DNA of 64,000 nt from Volvox africanus (Eukaryota > Chlorophyta > Chlorophyceae > Chlamydomonadales > Volvocaceae). The notes beneath the pieces are model-generated. The model was not told the DNA's origin. It saw only the letters and a program-made list of their open reading frames with translations, and searched no databases. The position numbers were made by a program, and so were the translations under genes. The DNA lies in the NCBI GenBank assembly GCA_030268105.1, contig BSDZ01000029.1, positions 1 through 64,000 on the forward strand, in the 5' to 3' direction. Positions 1 to 12,695 of this stretch are shown here, piece after piece. Within the stretch, counting starts at the first letter, position 1. Every line of letters begins with the position of its first letter.

Positions 1-57
1 CGTGGCTTATTGGGCGACATATTGGTGTCGATGCATGACAGGGGAATATATCTGCAG
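1..57. other. Right end of a spacer (3' flank of gene copy C1)
   Basis: This matches the last 57 bases of the later spacers, for example just left of 6370, with one base missing from a run of G. The array therefore continues to the left of the window or was cut there by the assembly. Confidence 0.8.
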
Positions 58-3000
58 TCAGCGGTAACTTGCTGCCCCGCGGCAGCCTCTAGAAGCTTCA
101 CAAACAGACTTAGACGGGGCTGCGATAGACGCCTGGCCACATATCGCGACCCAAACACCTCCACAAACGTGTCCCGAATCCCCCAACTGCAGGGAGCAGA
201 AATCGCCGTCGACTTGCTGCCCCTGGACTTATAGCTATAGTGCAGCCGCTCCTCTAGCTTCGTGGGAGTGGTGGGCTGTTATTGCTGCCGGGGCAATCGC
301 AGGCGGCTCCAAGGCTGCTGAAACACTCTCGGCCTGCACGGGCTCCTCAAACCTATCATCCCTCCGCCATGTGCACGTCATCCTCGTCATTGAGGAAGAT
401 GTAGTCGTCGGCAGCGTCCAGCGCCTGGCGTGTGCTGCATGTGCGTGTTTGTGAGGGAAGGGGAGGGGAGCTCGTAAATAATAACAACGGATTCGGATAC
501 ACATGCTTCCCCCCCATGGCTCACCAAAATCCCCAGTATGCAAACAGACAGCCACGCAGGCACCATGCAGCATTGCGCCTCTGCCCTCTGCCCCACTGGG
601 CCGCACCATCCTCACCTCTTTCAACAACCGCTTCAGCCTTCGTGACTGGAAGCGGTACAGTTTCATCGACTTCTGGACGTTAGCAAACCTTTCCTGAAGG
701 GAGTTACACTTCGTAATCTGCTCGTTGCTGCAGCGCACCTGCAAGGGCGTGTAGTCATGGGAGAAGGGTCAATATGCGCGGGGTAGAGTGAGAAAACGAG
801 AGAGCAAATGATGGCAAAGGCCGGGCGGAAGCGGCCACAAGATATCTGTCAGTCAGAGAACATGACATATGACACAACTAAAGCACACAGGAACACCCTA
901 TCTCCAGAGTGCACGGTTCTTTGGCAACCTGAGCCTTGCCTCTACACATGCGATTTAAATAATCTAAAGTCAAACGATGAACGGCAGAGGTGATACATAG
1001 GTGGCGTTTGCAATCTGACCCCTGCCGTACCTGCTCTTCCATCTTCACCACCATAGCTCGAAGCTGAACTATGGTCGCCTCAGCGGCCTCACGTCGCTTC
1101 TCCCCCTCCATCACGGCCGCCCGCAGCTCAGCTGCACCAGCCTCAGCGGTCTCACGCCTCTTCTCCTCCTCTCCTACCGCCGCCCGCAGCTCAGCTGCGG
1201 CAGCCTCAGCGGTCTCACGCCTCTTCTCCTCCTCTCCTACCGCCGCCCGCAGCTCAGCTGCGGCAGCCTCAGCGGCCTCACGCCTCTTCTCCTCCTCTCC
1301 CTACCGCCGCCCGCAGCTCAGCTGCGGCAGCTCAGCGGCCTCACGCCTCTTCTCCTCCTCTCCTACCGCCGCCGCAGCTCAGCTGCGGCAGCCTCAGCGG
1401 CCTCACGCCTCTTCTCCTCCTCTCCTACCGCCGCCCGCAGCTCAGCTGCGGCAGCCTCAGCGGCTCACGCCTCTTCTCCTCCTCTCCTACTGCCGCCCGC
1501 AGCTCAGCCGCGGCAGCCTCAGCGGCCTCACGCCTCTTCTCCTCCTCTCCACCGCCGCCCGCAGCTCAGCTGCGGCAGCCTCAGCGGCCTCACGCCTTCT
1601 CCTCCTCTCCTACTGCCGCCCGCAGCTCAGCCGCGGCAGCCTCAGCGGCCTCACGCCTCTTCTCCTCCTCTCCTACTGCCGCCCGCAGCTCAGCCGCGGC
1701 AGCCTCAGCGGCCTCACGCCTCTTCTCCTCCTCCTACTGCCGCCCGCAGCTCAGCTGCGGCAGCCTCAGCGGCCTCACGTCGCTTCTCCTCCTCTCCTAC
1801 TGCCGCCCGCAGCTCAGCCGCGGCAGCCTCAGCGGTCTCACGCCTCTTCTCCTCCTCTCCTACTGCCGCCCGCAGCTCAGCCGCGGCAGCTTCAGCGGCC
1901 TCACGTCGCTTCTCCTCCTCTCCTACTGCCGCCCGCAGCTCAGCCGCGGCAGCCTCAGCGGCCTCACGCCTCTTCTCCTCCTCTCCTACTGCCGCCCGCA
2001 GCTCAGCTGCGGCAGCCTCAGCGGCCTCACGTCGCTTCTCCTCCTCTCCTACTGCCGCCCGCAGCTCAGCCGCGGCAGCCTCAGCGGTCTCACGCCTCTT
2101 CTCCTCCTCTCCTACTGCCGCCCGCAGCTCAGCCGCGGCAGCTTCAGCGGCCTCACGCCTCTTCTCCTCCTCTCCTACTGCCGCCCGCAGCTCAGCCGCG
2201 GCAGCCTCAGCGGCCTCATGTCGCTTCTCCAATTCCACCACAGTCGCCCGCAGCTCAGCTGCAGCAGCCTCACGCTGCTGTACTTCTCCATGCTCGTCCG
2301 CTGACTCTTGAGCACAGTCCACCAGCTGCAATCGTCGGATGGGATAACATGCAAAGCATGATGTACAGAAAGGATGCATACACGATCGATCTTCAACATG
2401 CAGACAAAGTCAGGCTCATCAAGTCAGTGTGCAGGTGTCATTGTCGCCCACGGCTAACATAGGGGTTTGGGCTGCCGCGAGCCTTTATAACCTTATAAAC
2501 CACGAATATCGTTCGCCATATATACACCGCGACTGTGGGTTGTAGCCTAAGTCAGTTGTAGCCAAAAGAAGCTGCTGCATATCTACCAACGACAACCAGA
2601 ACTCACCACTACCGCCGTCGCTGTGGAGCACTCCTTGCGGTTGGCCAGTGCCGAAGAGGGCTGCAGCAACTGCGCGGACGCTGGTAGGTGCACCTGCTCC
2701 TTGTCTTGAGCCTGGAGCTTCAGAAAATTCCATGATCGAAACCATCCTTCCTTTGAGAATGCTTGAGCAGTAACCTGTGCGAGAGAACGCAGGTGCAGGG
2801 AACAGAAACAAAGTGTGAGTCTCAGTCGTTCCAAGGTCAGCCCTAAAACAGAGCACACCATGTATACGCACATATACCATCACACACCTTGCGCACTGTC
2901 ATAAGCTTCTCCTTGGTGTCATCCACCACTTGCCGGAAGCCGTCACGCAACGGCGTGGCACCGAGATCAAGTCCGAAGTTTCCTCCGCCGCTGCTGACAC

Positions 3001-3271
3001 TCATGTGATTGTTTGTCGTAACCTTATCCCTACTGCAGTTATCCTCACGTGCACGGATAACCCACGTCTTCACGTTCGTGAAGGACATCTTGTTTGCCAG
3101 CAAATTTGCCGGTACGACCTCAGTCGACTGAGGCCATGAACGGCTCGCCGCACGATCGCCAGTTGTTTCTGGGGTCCAGAAAGGCCCCGCAGGTTGAGGG
3201 CATGTGACGTGTGCCGCAGGCACAAACCTCTGTGTCCTCGTGACCTTCGTTGGGTTGGAGTTATGCTGCAT
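58..3271 (-). CDS. Helical-repeat protein gene, copy C1 (frame disrupted by indels)
   Basis: Exons by alignment to the intact copies are 3271-2888, 2774-2607, 2325-1031, 738-616 and about 435-58. Exons 1, 2 and 4 are clean. Exon 3 holds 17 of the 21-residue repeats but is 7 bases short overall, with single-base gains and losses between about 1300 and 1740. Exon 5 has several one- or two-base changes (near 70, 102, 144, 279, 352, 372 and 430) and is 6 bases short, so the tail frame is lost. Changes in intron sequence (for example near 790) are equally frequent, which favours sequencing error over pseudogene decay. Protein features are described under copy C6. Confidence 0.55.
1112..2175 (-). 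repeat. 63-base coding minisatellite in C1, 17 units
   Basis: Seventeen units of 63 bases can be counted; the length is 1064 rather than 1071 because of net loss of 7 bases. The order of variant units matches copies C2, C5, C7 and C10. The half nearest the gene start (above about 1740) is clean, while the other half is indel-rich. Confidence 0.9.
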
Positions 3272-6200
3272 TTTGGAGTTCTGGATGCTATAATTACTGT
3301 TCCTATCCTAAAGAAGACTCAAGTGTTGCGTTTGGTGCGTCCAGGCTAGAGCTGTCAAAGTTCCAAGCCTCAACGGCGGATGTAGGAAAGCTCGTTTGTG
3401 ATTTGTGTGTAAACACCGTTATGCATTGATCCAGGAAATTGAGAAACACAACGTGTGTGCAATTTGCTGCTAAAAGTGCTGATAATGCACTTCGGTCGAA
3501 CTCCTCAAGTATCGTACGCCTGCGTCTCTTTGAAGTACCCAAATTGAGACAATGATGAAGCAACCTCAATGGCATTCTTAAGGCAGGATTGTGCTCAAAA
3601 TGCCTCAGCATGCAGGTTTGCGAACATCTGAATTTGTCGGTGTGGAACTGCACCGCTTAAACGAATAAATGGCAGCTCGCAGGAGGTCAGGAGCAACGGG
3701 AATGGCGTAACCCAACTACGCTGAGTTGCAATCTGTCAACTAAATTCTCAACTTTGCATGCGGAATGGGAGGCTGGAAAGAGAATCCCAAAATTTCACAC
3801 GGCGTCGATGACCTTTGCATTATCCCAGAGACCGGTCGTGCGCCATCAGAGAAACAATTTCACGGACTTTAAGCTTGAACTTAATTTGGGGTGTGAAGGT
3901 ATCAAAACTGTCAATGTTGGCTGGTCCGTGTTGGTCATCCTTTTCTCACAGCTGGTCACCCAATGCTGATCCATACGCGTTCCAAATGAACATGACGCGT
4001 GCCGCCCAGGATAATGTGTTTCGTCGCGGTGTATACGCTTGGAACCTATGATGACCCTATCGGCGAGCCATATTACTCGTGGATTGTGTGCTCACTTAGC
4101 GCGTTCATACGAATTCATGCTTTCTTCTGCCTTCCATCATTCATGGATCTCGCCTATGCCCGACTGGGTCAGGTATTCACGTTTCGCTGCCGTCTCATAA
4201 CGGCACTGCACTGCACTTTGGAATTCATAAAATGTTGATCGTTATCTTTGTTTGCGCCGAGGGCTTGCCCGGGACGGGGGGGACTCATGACAGGGTTTGT
4301 GCGCTTCATACAGTCGATGTCCTGTCTGGCTTCTTTGTACGTTCATACACACACACGCGCGCGCGCACTTCGAACCCCACCCCTACTTATCCTGGCCTGG
4401 GCGCCAGTGTTCCAAAGCCCCGGCCTACCCCATCCCACCCCAAACTCCAATGCGTCGGTGATGATGCCCGCGGGTGCAGTTGGCAGCCGAGGCTCGCAGA
4501 AGGCCGTGCTGGCAGAGGTGTCCTGTACGTCAAGGAGACCGATCCACATATAGGTGTACGGCAGCAGTTTGAAGCGGTTGGGTTCACTGAGGCTTGACGC
4601 TGAACATAGCAGATGCGTTGGCTGCCGGTGCCGGCAGCCAGGGTTGGCCTTTCAAGGGGGGACGGATATAGATGGCGTGGACACCCCGAACGTGCGCCCT
4701 CCACGTCTCGGTGCTAATTTCCATACGATCATCTTTTTCCCATCTTGGACGGACCCTGATGGTGGGACCCGCTATTTCCAAAAAATAACACCTGATGTAA
4801 TGACATCTGAAACTAGTATTATTGCCGGTTGGTAACCTCGACCATGTGATTGGGCGTTGAGGAAAGTGCAGAGAATGTACAGTGTGATATAACATTCCGT
4901 ACGGACTGCTGGACACCCTGAGTGTGTCAAAAGATGTTACATGAGCCACACTGTACCTACTTTCTTACGTTCTCTGGATGCGGGCATTTGTTCGTTGGAG
5001 GAGTTATAAATACCGATACCTGTAACGGCATGTCTCAAACACGGCTCATTTGGAAGATGCGGCGCATTCAGGCATGCGAAAGATAAGATCAGCTCTGAGG
5101 CGTACGAGAACAATCAAACCATGCAATTCTAGTCTGCTTTATGACGTTCATGCAGCGATTGCATTGATGCACCGATGAACCGCCCCTAGATTGCCCCCTG
5201 CCTGCTGTCGTGAACATGTCATCTACCTCCCCCTCCGCGCTCACCTCCGTCCTCAAAGCCACGCCACCTCTACCTCCAGCTTCGAGTGCTGTCCTGCACA
5301 TTGTTGAGCCCCGCTAATGCCACCTGACCAATCCTTCCAATCCCTCCAATCCTTCCAGCCGTCATCCGCACGTGCACTGTCCATCATCCATCTCTGCAGC
5401 CGCAAACCTCTGCACGCCTTTTCTCCCCACCACCACCGTCACCGGGGCTTCCTCTCCGCTGCCTGTGTCACCGCCATCATTGCCAACCAGTCTGGGGTCC
5501 CACAATTTCCTATCACTATATATCCACCGCATCCCCTTCTCTTAAGACCGCCACCTCCGTCACCACACCACCGCACACACGCCATAAAGTGCCGCTAAAA
5601 GGAAGACAAGAAAAGATGAATGCTGGCGGTGTCAAGATACTTGAGCAATATTGAACATGAAGACGGTCCAGGCAAAGGCAGGGCAGATATGCATCCTAGG
5701 TACAAGGGTGACGCACTGTCCCGTTGCTGTCATACGAAAACGACATCCATCACCTCCCTGCTAACCGGTGCCATGCCCTATGCGGCATGGCCCAGTGAAG
5801 TGGGCACCAAAGACCCAACACAGATATGCCTTCTATACGGCATCCATTTATTGTTCACTGCTCAGGCCACAAGTTGTACCTCTGAACGAAAACACGCCCC
5901 ACCATCCTGTCTAGGAAACAACGAACAAGATCGGGAAGATACAATACGCAGTACGAAGCAAGAACGCAGGATGACGCAAATATCTGGTTGACATGTCTGG
6001 CCACGATCACGATGTGTTGTGGTCCACAACGATCATGATGTCGGAAACGTACGGCAATGTGGCTGAGATGCTGCTCAGCTATAGCTCTGGCTAGTTAGGT
6101 ACGGCACTAGTTTAAATTATCCTACATTGGCGGATGAGGCTGTCTTAGTCGTACGAGTCTCATTCTCACCCGGGGCTCTAATAATGTCGAGGGTCTCAAT

Positions 6201-6369
6201 CGTTACCCAATCGACCATCATCAAATGGCCACCAGATAAATGAAACAAAACACACGCTGGGCCAACCATCCATATTGCAGAAGGCCGATGTATTTTAGCA
6301 GTTGCTGCGGACGTGGCTTATTGGGCGACATATTGGTGTCGATGCATGACAGGGGGAATATATCTGCAG
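3272..6369. other. Spacer S1 between gene copies C1 and C2
   Basis: This is 3098 bases, equal to the standard spacer except for one base lost near 4627 inside a strong GC hairpin. It holds the same candidate elements as S6, shifted by 31679 (31680 right of the lost base). It carries A at the A/T marker site (5404). I see no convincing complete gene in it. Confidence 0.75.
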
Positions 6370-9300
6370 TCAGCGGTAACTTGGCTGCCCCGCGGCAGCC
6401 TCTAGAAGCTTCACAAAAACAGACTTAGACGGGGCTGCGATAGACGCCTGGCCACATATCCGCGACCCAAACACCTCCACAAACGTGTCCCGAATCCCCC
6501 AACTGCAGGGAGCAGAAATCGCCGTCGACTTGCTGCCCCTGGACTTATAGCTATAGTGCAGCCGCTCCTCTAGCTTCGTGGGAGTGGTGGGCTGTATTGC
6601 TGCCGGGGCAATCGCAGGCGGCTCCAAGGCTGCTGAAACACTCTCGGCCTGCACGGGCTCCTCAAACCTTATCATCCGCTCCGCCATGTGCACGTCATCC
6701 TCGTCATTGAGGAAGATGTAGTCGTCGGCAGCGTCCAGCGCCTGGCCGTGTGCCTGCATGTGCGTGTTTGTGAGGGAAAGGGAGGGGAGCTCGTAAATAA
6801 TAACAACGGATTCGGATACACATGCTTCCCCCCCATGGCTCACCAAAATCCCCAGTATGCAAACAGACAGCCACGCAGGCACCATGCAGCATTGCGCCTC
6901 TGCCCTCTGCCCCACTGGGCCGCACCATCCTCACCTCTTTCAACAACCGCTTCAGCCTTCGTGACTGGAAGCGGTACAGTTTCATCGACTTCTGGACGTT
7001 AGCAAACCTTTCCTGAAGGGAGTTACACTTCGTAATCTGCTCGTTGCTGCAGCGCACCTGCAAGGGCGTGTAGTCATGGGAGAAGGGTCAATATGCGCGG
7101 GGTAGAGTGAAGAAAACGAGAGAGCAAATGATGGCAAAGGCCGGGCGGAAGCGGCCACAAGATATCTGTCAGTCAGAGAACATGACATATGACACAACTA
7201 AAGCACACAGGAACACCCTATCTCCAGAGTGCACGGTTCTTTGGCAACCTGAGCCTTGCCTCTACACATGCGATTTAAATAATCTAAAGTCAAACGATGA
7301 ACGGCAGAGGTGATACATAGGTGGCGTTTGCAATCTGACCCCTGCCGTACCTGCTCTTCCATCTTCACCACCATAGCTCGAAGCTGAACTATGGTCGCCT
7401 CAGCGGCCTCACGTCGCTTCTCCCCCTCCATCACGGCCGCCCGCAGCTCAGCTGCACCAGCCTCAGCGGTCTCACGCCTCTTCTCCTCCTCTCCTACCGC
7501 CGCCCGCAGCTCAGCTGCGGCAGCCTCAGCGGTCTCACGCCTCTTCTCCTCCTCTCCTACCGCCGCCCGCAGCTCAGCTGCGGCAGCCTCAGCGGCCTCA
7601 CGCCTCTTCTCCTCCTCTCCTACCGCCGCCCGCAGCTCAGCTGCGGCAGCCTCAGCGGCCTCACGCCTCTTCTCCTCCTCTCCTACCGCCGCCCGCAGCT
7701 CAGCTGCGGCAGCCTCAGCGGCCTCACGCCTCTTCTCCTCCTCTCCTACCGCCGCCCGCAGCTCAGCTGCGGCAGCCTCAGCGGCCTCACGCCTCTTCTC
7801 CTCCTCTCCTACTGCCGCCCGCAGCTCAGCCGCGGCAGCCTCAGCGGCCTCACGCCTCTTCTCCTCCTCTCCTACCGCCGCCCGCAGCTCAGCTGCGGCA
7901 GCCTCAGCGGCCTCACGCCTCTTCTCCTCCTCTCCTACTGCCGCCCGCAGCTCAGCCGCGGCAGCCTCAGCGGCCTCACGCCTCTTCTCCTCTCTCTACT
8001 GCCGCCCGCAGCTCAGCCGCGGCAGCCTCAGCGGCCTCACGCCTCTTCTCCTCCTCTCCTACTGCCGCCCGCAGCTCAGCTGCGGCAGCCTCAGCGGCCT
8101 CACGTCGCTTCTCCTCCTCTCCTACTGCCGCCCGCAGCTCAGCCGCGGCAGCCTCAGCGGTCTCACGCCTCTTCTCCTCCTCTCCTACTGCCGCCCGCAG
8201 CTCAGCCGCGGCAGCTTCAGCGGCCTCACGTCGCTTCTCCTCCTCTCCTACTGCCGCCCGCAGCTCAGCCGCGGCAGCCTCAGCGGCCTCACGCCTCTTC
8301 TCCTCCTCTCCTACTGCCGCCCGCAGCTCAGCTGCGGCAGCCTCAGCGGCCTCACGTCGCTTCTCCTCCTCTCCTACTGCCGCCCGCAGCTCAGCCGCGG
8401 CAGCCTCAGCGGTCTCACGCCTCTTCTCCTCCTCTCCTACTGCCGCCCGCAGCTCAGCCGCGGCAGCTTCAGCGGCCTCACGCCTCTTCTCCTCCTCTCC
8501 TACTGCCGCCCGCAGCTCAGCCGCGGCAGCCTCAGCGGCCTCATGTCGCTTCTCCAATTCCACCACAGTCGCCCGCAGCTCAGCTGCAGCAGCCTCACGC
8601 TGCTGTACTTCTCCATGCTCGTCCGCTGACTCTTGAGCACAGTCCACCAGCTGCAATCGTCGGATGGGATAACATGCAAAGCATGATGTACAGAAAGGAT
8701 GCATACACGATCGATCTTCAACATGCAGACAAAGTCAGGCTCATCAAGTCAGTGTGCAGGTGTCATTGTCGCCCACGGCTAACATAGGGGTTTGGGCTGC
8801 CGCGAGCCTTTATAACCTTATAAACCACGAATATCGTTCGCCATATATACACCGCGACTGTGGGTTGTAGCCTAAGTCAGTTGTAGCCAAAAGAAGCTGC
8901 TGCATATCTACCAACGACAACCAGAACTCACCACTACCGCCGTCGCTGTGGAGCACTCCTTGCGGTTGGCCAGTGCCGAAGAGGGCTGCAGCAACTGCGC
9001 GGACGCTGGTAGGTGCACCTGCTCCTTGTCTTGAGCCTGGAGCTTCAGAAAATTCCATGATCGAAACCATCCTTCCTTTGAGAATGCTTGAGCAGTAACC
9101 TGTGCGAGAGAACGCAGGTGCAGGGAACAGAAACAAAGTGTGAGTCTCAGTCGTTCCAAGGTCAGCCCTAAAACAGAGCACACCATGTATACGCACATAT
9201 ACCATCACACACCTTGCGCACTGTCATAAGCTTCTCCTTGGTGTCATCCACCACTTGCCGGAAGCCGTCACGCAACGGCGTGGCACCGAGATCAAGTCCG

Positions 9301-9596
9301 AAGTTTCCTCCGCCGCTGCTGACACTCATGTGATTGTTTGTCGTAACCTTATCCCTACTGCAGTTATCCTCACGTGCACGGATAACCCACGTCTTCACGT
9401 TCGTGAAGGACATCTTGTTTGCCAGCAAATTTGCCGGTACGACCTCAGTCGACTGAGGCCATGAACGGCTCGCCGCACGATCGCCAGTTGTTTCTGGGGT
9501 CCAGAAAGGCCCCGCAGGTTGAGGGCATGTGACGTGTGCCGCAGGCACAAACCTCTGTGTCCTCGTGACCTTCGTTGGGTTGGAGTTATGCTGCAT
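6370..9596 (-). CDS. Helical-repeat protein gene, copy C2 (one 2-base deletion in exon 3)
   Basis: Exons are 9596-9213, 9099-8932, 8650-7351, 7057-6935 and 6753-6370, with splice sites identical to C6. All exons are clean except for a 2-base deletion at about 7989-7996, in the pyrimidine-rich part of one 63-base unit. Read from the gene start, the frame is lost there and would end at 7976, removing about half of the repeat domain and both downstream exons. With the two bases present the copy would have 17 repeats and encode 786 residues. It is the only fault in about 6.3 kb, so this may be a sequence error or a real broken copy. Confidence 0.62.
7432..8500 (-). repeat. 63-base coding minisatellite in C2, 17 units
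   Basis: Seventeen units, 1069 bases (1071 minus the 2-base deletion). The order of variant units is the same as in C7 and C10. Confidence 0.93.
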
Positions 9597-12500
9597 TTTG
9601 GAGTTCTGGATGCTATAATTACTGTTCCTATCCTAAAGAAGACTCAAGTGTTGCGTTTGGTGCGTCCAGGCTAGAGCTGTCAAAGTTCCAAGCCTCAACG
9701 GCGGATGTAGGAAAGCTCGTTTGTGATTTGTGTGTAAACACCGTTATGCATTGATCCAGGAAATTGAGAAACACAACGTGTGTGCAATTTGCTGCTAAAA
9801 GTGCTGATAATGCACTTCGGTCGAACTCCTCAAGTATCGTACGCCTGCGTCTCTTTGAAGTACCCAAATTGAGACAATGATGAAGCAACCTCAATGGCAT
9901 TCTTAAGGCAGGATTGTGCTCAAAATGCCTCAGCATGCAGGTTTGCGAACATCTGAATTTGTCGGTGTGGAACTGCACCGCTTAAACGAATAAATGGCAG
10001 CTCGCAGGAGGTCAGGAGCAACGGGAATGGCGTAACCCAACTACGCTGAGTTGCAATCTGTCAACTAAATTCTCAACTTTGCATGCGGAATGGGAGGCTG
10101 GAAAGAGAATCCCAAAATTTCACACGGCGTCGATGACCTTTGCATTATCCCAGAGACCGGTCGTGCGCCATCAGAGAAACAATTTCACGGACTTTAAGCT
10201 TGAACTTAATTTGGGGTGTGAAGGTATCAAAACTGTCAATGTTGGCTGGTCCGTGTTGGTCATCCTTTTCTCACAGCTGGTCACCCAATGCTGATCCATA
10301 CGCGTTCCAAATGAACATGACGCGTGCCGCCCAGGATAATGTGTTTCGTCGCGGTGTATACGCTTGGAACCTATGATGACCCTATCGGCGAGCCATATTA
10401 CTCGTGGATTGTGTGCTCACTTAGCGCGTTCATACGAATTCATGCTTTCTTCTGCCTTCCATCATTCATGGATCTCGCCTATGCCCGACTGGGTCAGGTA
10501 TTCACGTTTCGCTGCCGTCTCATAACGGCACTGCACTGCACTTTGGAATTCATAAAATGTTGATCGTTATCTTTGTTTGCGCCGAGGGCTTGCCCGGGAC
10601 GGGGGGGACTCATGACAGGGTTTGTGCGCTTCATACAGTCGATGTCCTGTCTGGCTTCTTTGTACGTTCATACACACACACGCGCGCGCGCACTTCGAAC
10701 CCCACCCCTACTTATCCTGGCCTGGGCGCCAGTGTTCCAAAGCCCCGGCCTACCCCATCCCACCCCAAACTCCAATGCGTCGGTGATGATGCCCGCGGGT
10801 GCAGTTGGCAGCCGAGGCTCGCAGAAGGCCGTGCTGGCAGAGGTGTCCTGTACGTCAAGGAGACCGATCCACATATAGGTGTACGGCAGCAGTTTGAAGC
10901 GGTTGGGTTCACTGAGGCTTGACGCTGAACATAGCAGATGCGTTGGCTGCCGGGTGCCGGCAGCCAGGGTTGGCCTTTCAAGGGGGGACGGATATAGATG
11001 GCGTGGACACCCCGAACGTGCGCCCTCCACGTCTCGGTGCTAATTTCCATACGATCATCTTTTTCCCATCTTGGACGGACCCTGATGGTGGGACCCGCTA
11101 TTTCCAAAAAATAACACCTGATGTAATGACATCTGAAACTAGTATTATTGCCGGTTGGTAACCTCGACCATGTGATTGGGCGTTGAGGAAAGTGCAGAGA
11201 ATGTACAGTGTGATATAACATTCCGTACGGACTGCTGGACACCCTGAGTGTGTCAAAAGATGTTACATGAGCCACACTGTACCTACTTTCTTACGTTCTC
11301 TGGATGCGGGCATTTGTTCGTTGGAGGAGTTATAAATACCGATACCTGTAACGGCATGTCTCAAACACGGCTCATTTGGAAGATGCGGCGCATTCAGGCA
11401 TGCGAAAGATAAGATCAGCTCTGAGGCGTACGAGAACAATCAAACCATGCAATTCTAGTCTGCTTTATGACGTTCATGCAGCGATTGCATTGATGCACCG
11501 ATGAACCGCCCCTAGATTGCCCCCTGCCTGCTGTCGTGAACATGTCATCTACCTCCCCCTCCGCGCTCACCTCCGTCCTCAAAGCCACGCCACCTCTACC
11601 TCCAGCTTCGAGTGCTGTCCTGCACATTGTTGAGCCCCGCTAATGCCACCTGACCAATCCTTCCAATCCCTCCAATCCTTCCAGCCGTCATCCGCACGTG
11701 CACTGTCCATCATCCATCTCTGCAGCCGCAAACCTCTGCACGCCTTTTCTCCCCACCACCACCGTCACCGGGGCTTCCTCTCCGCTGCCTGTGTCACCGC
11801 CATCATTGCCAACCAGTCTGGGGTCCCACAATTTCCTATCACTATATATCCACCGCATCCCCTTCTCTTAAGACCGCCACCTCCGTCACCACACCACCGC
11901 ACACACGCCATAAAGTGCCGCTAAAAGGAAGACAAGAAAAGATGAATGCTGGCGGTGTCAAGATACTTGAGCAATATTGAACATGAAGACGGTCCAGGCA
12001 AAGGCAGGGCAGATATGCATCCTAGGTACAAGGGTGACGCACTGTCCCGTTGCTGTCATACGAAAACGACATCCATCACCTCCCTGCTAACCGGTGCCAT
12101 GCCCTATGCGGCATGGCCCAGTGAAGTGGGCACCAAAGACCCAACACAGATATGCCTTCTATACGGCATCCATTTATTGTTCACTGCTCAGGCCACAAGT
12201 TGTACCTCTGAACGAAAACACGCCCCACCATCCTGTCTAGGAAACAACGAACAAGATCGGGAAGATACAATACGCAGTACGAAGCAAGAACGCAGGATGA
12301 CGCAAATATCTGGTTGACATGTCTGGCCACGATCACGATGTGTTGTGGTCCACAACGATCATGATGTCGGAAACGTACGGCAATGTGGCTGAGATGCTGC
12401 TCAGCTATAGCTCTGGCTAGTTAGGTACGGCACTAGTTTAAATTATCCTACATTGGCGGATGAGGCTGTCTTAGTCGTACGAGTCTCATTCTCACCCGGG

Positions 12501-12695
12501 GCTCTAATAATGTCGAGGGTCTCAATCGTTACCCAATCGACCATCATCAAATGGCCACCAGATAAATGAAACAAAACACACGCTGGGCCAACCATCCATA
12601 TTGCAGAAGGCCGATGTATTTTAGCAGTTGCTGCGGACGTGGCTTATTGGGCGACATATTGGTGTCGATGCATGACAGGGGGAATATATCTGCAG
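9597..12695. other. Spacer S2 between C2 and C3
   Basis: This is 3099 bases, the standard length. It has A at the marker site (11730). Contents are as described for S6. No additional gene is visible. Confidence 0.75.

Noticed and set aside
1112..2175. CRISPR array
   Set aside because: The repeats are contiguous 63-base coding units without unique spacers, inside a spliced exon.
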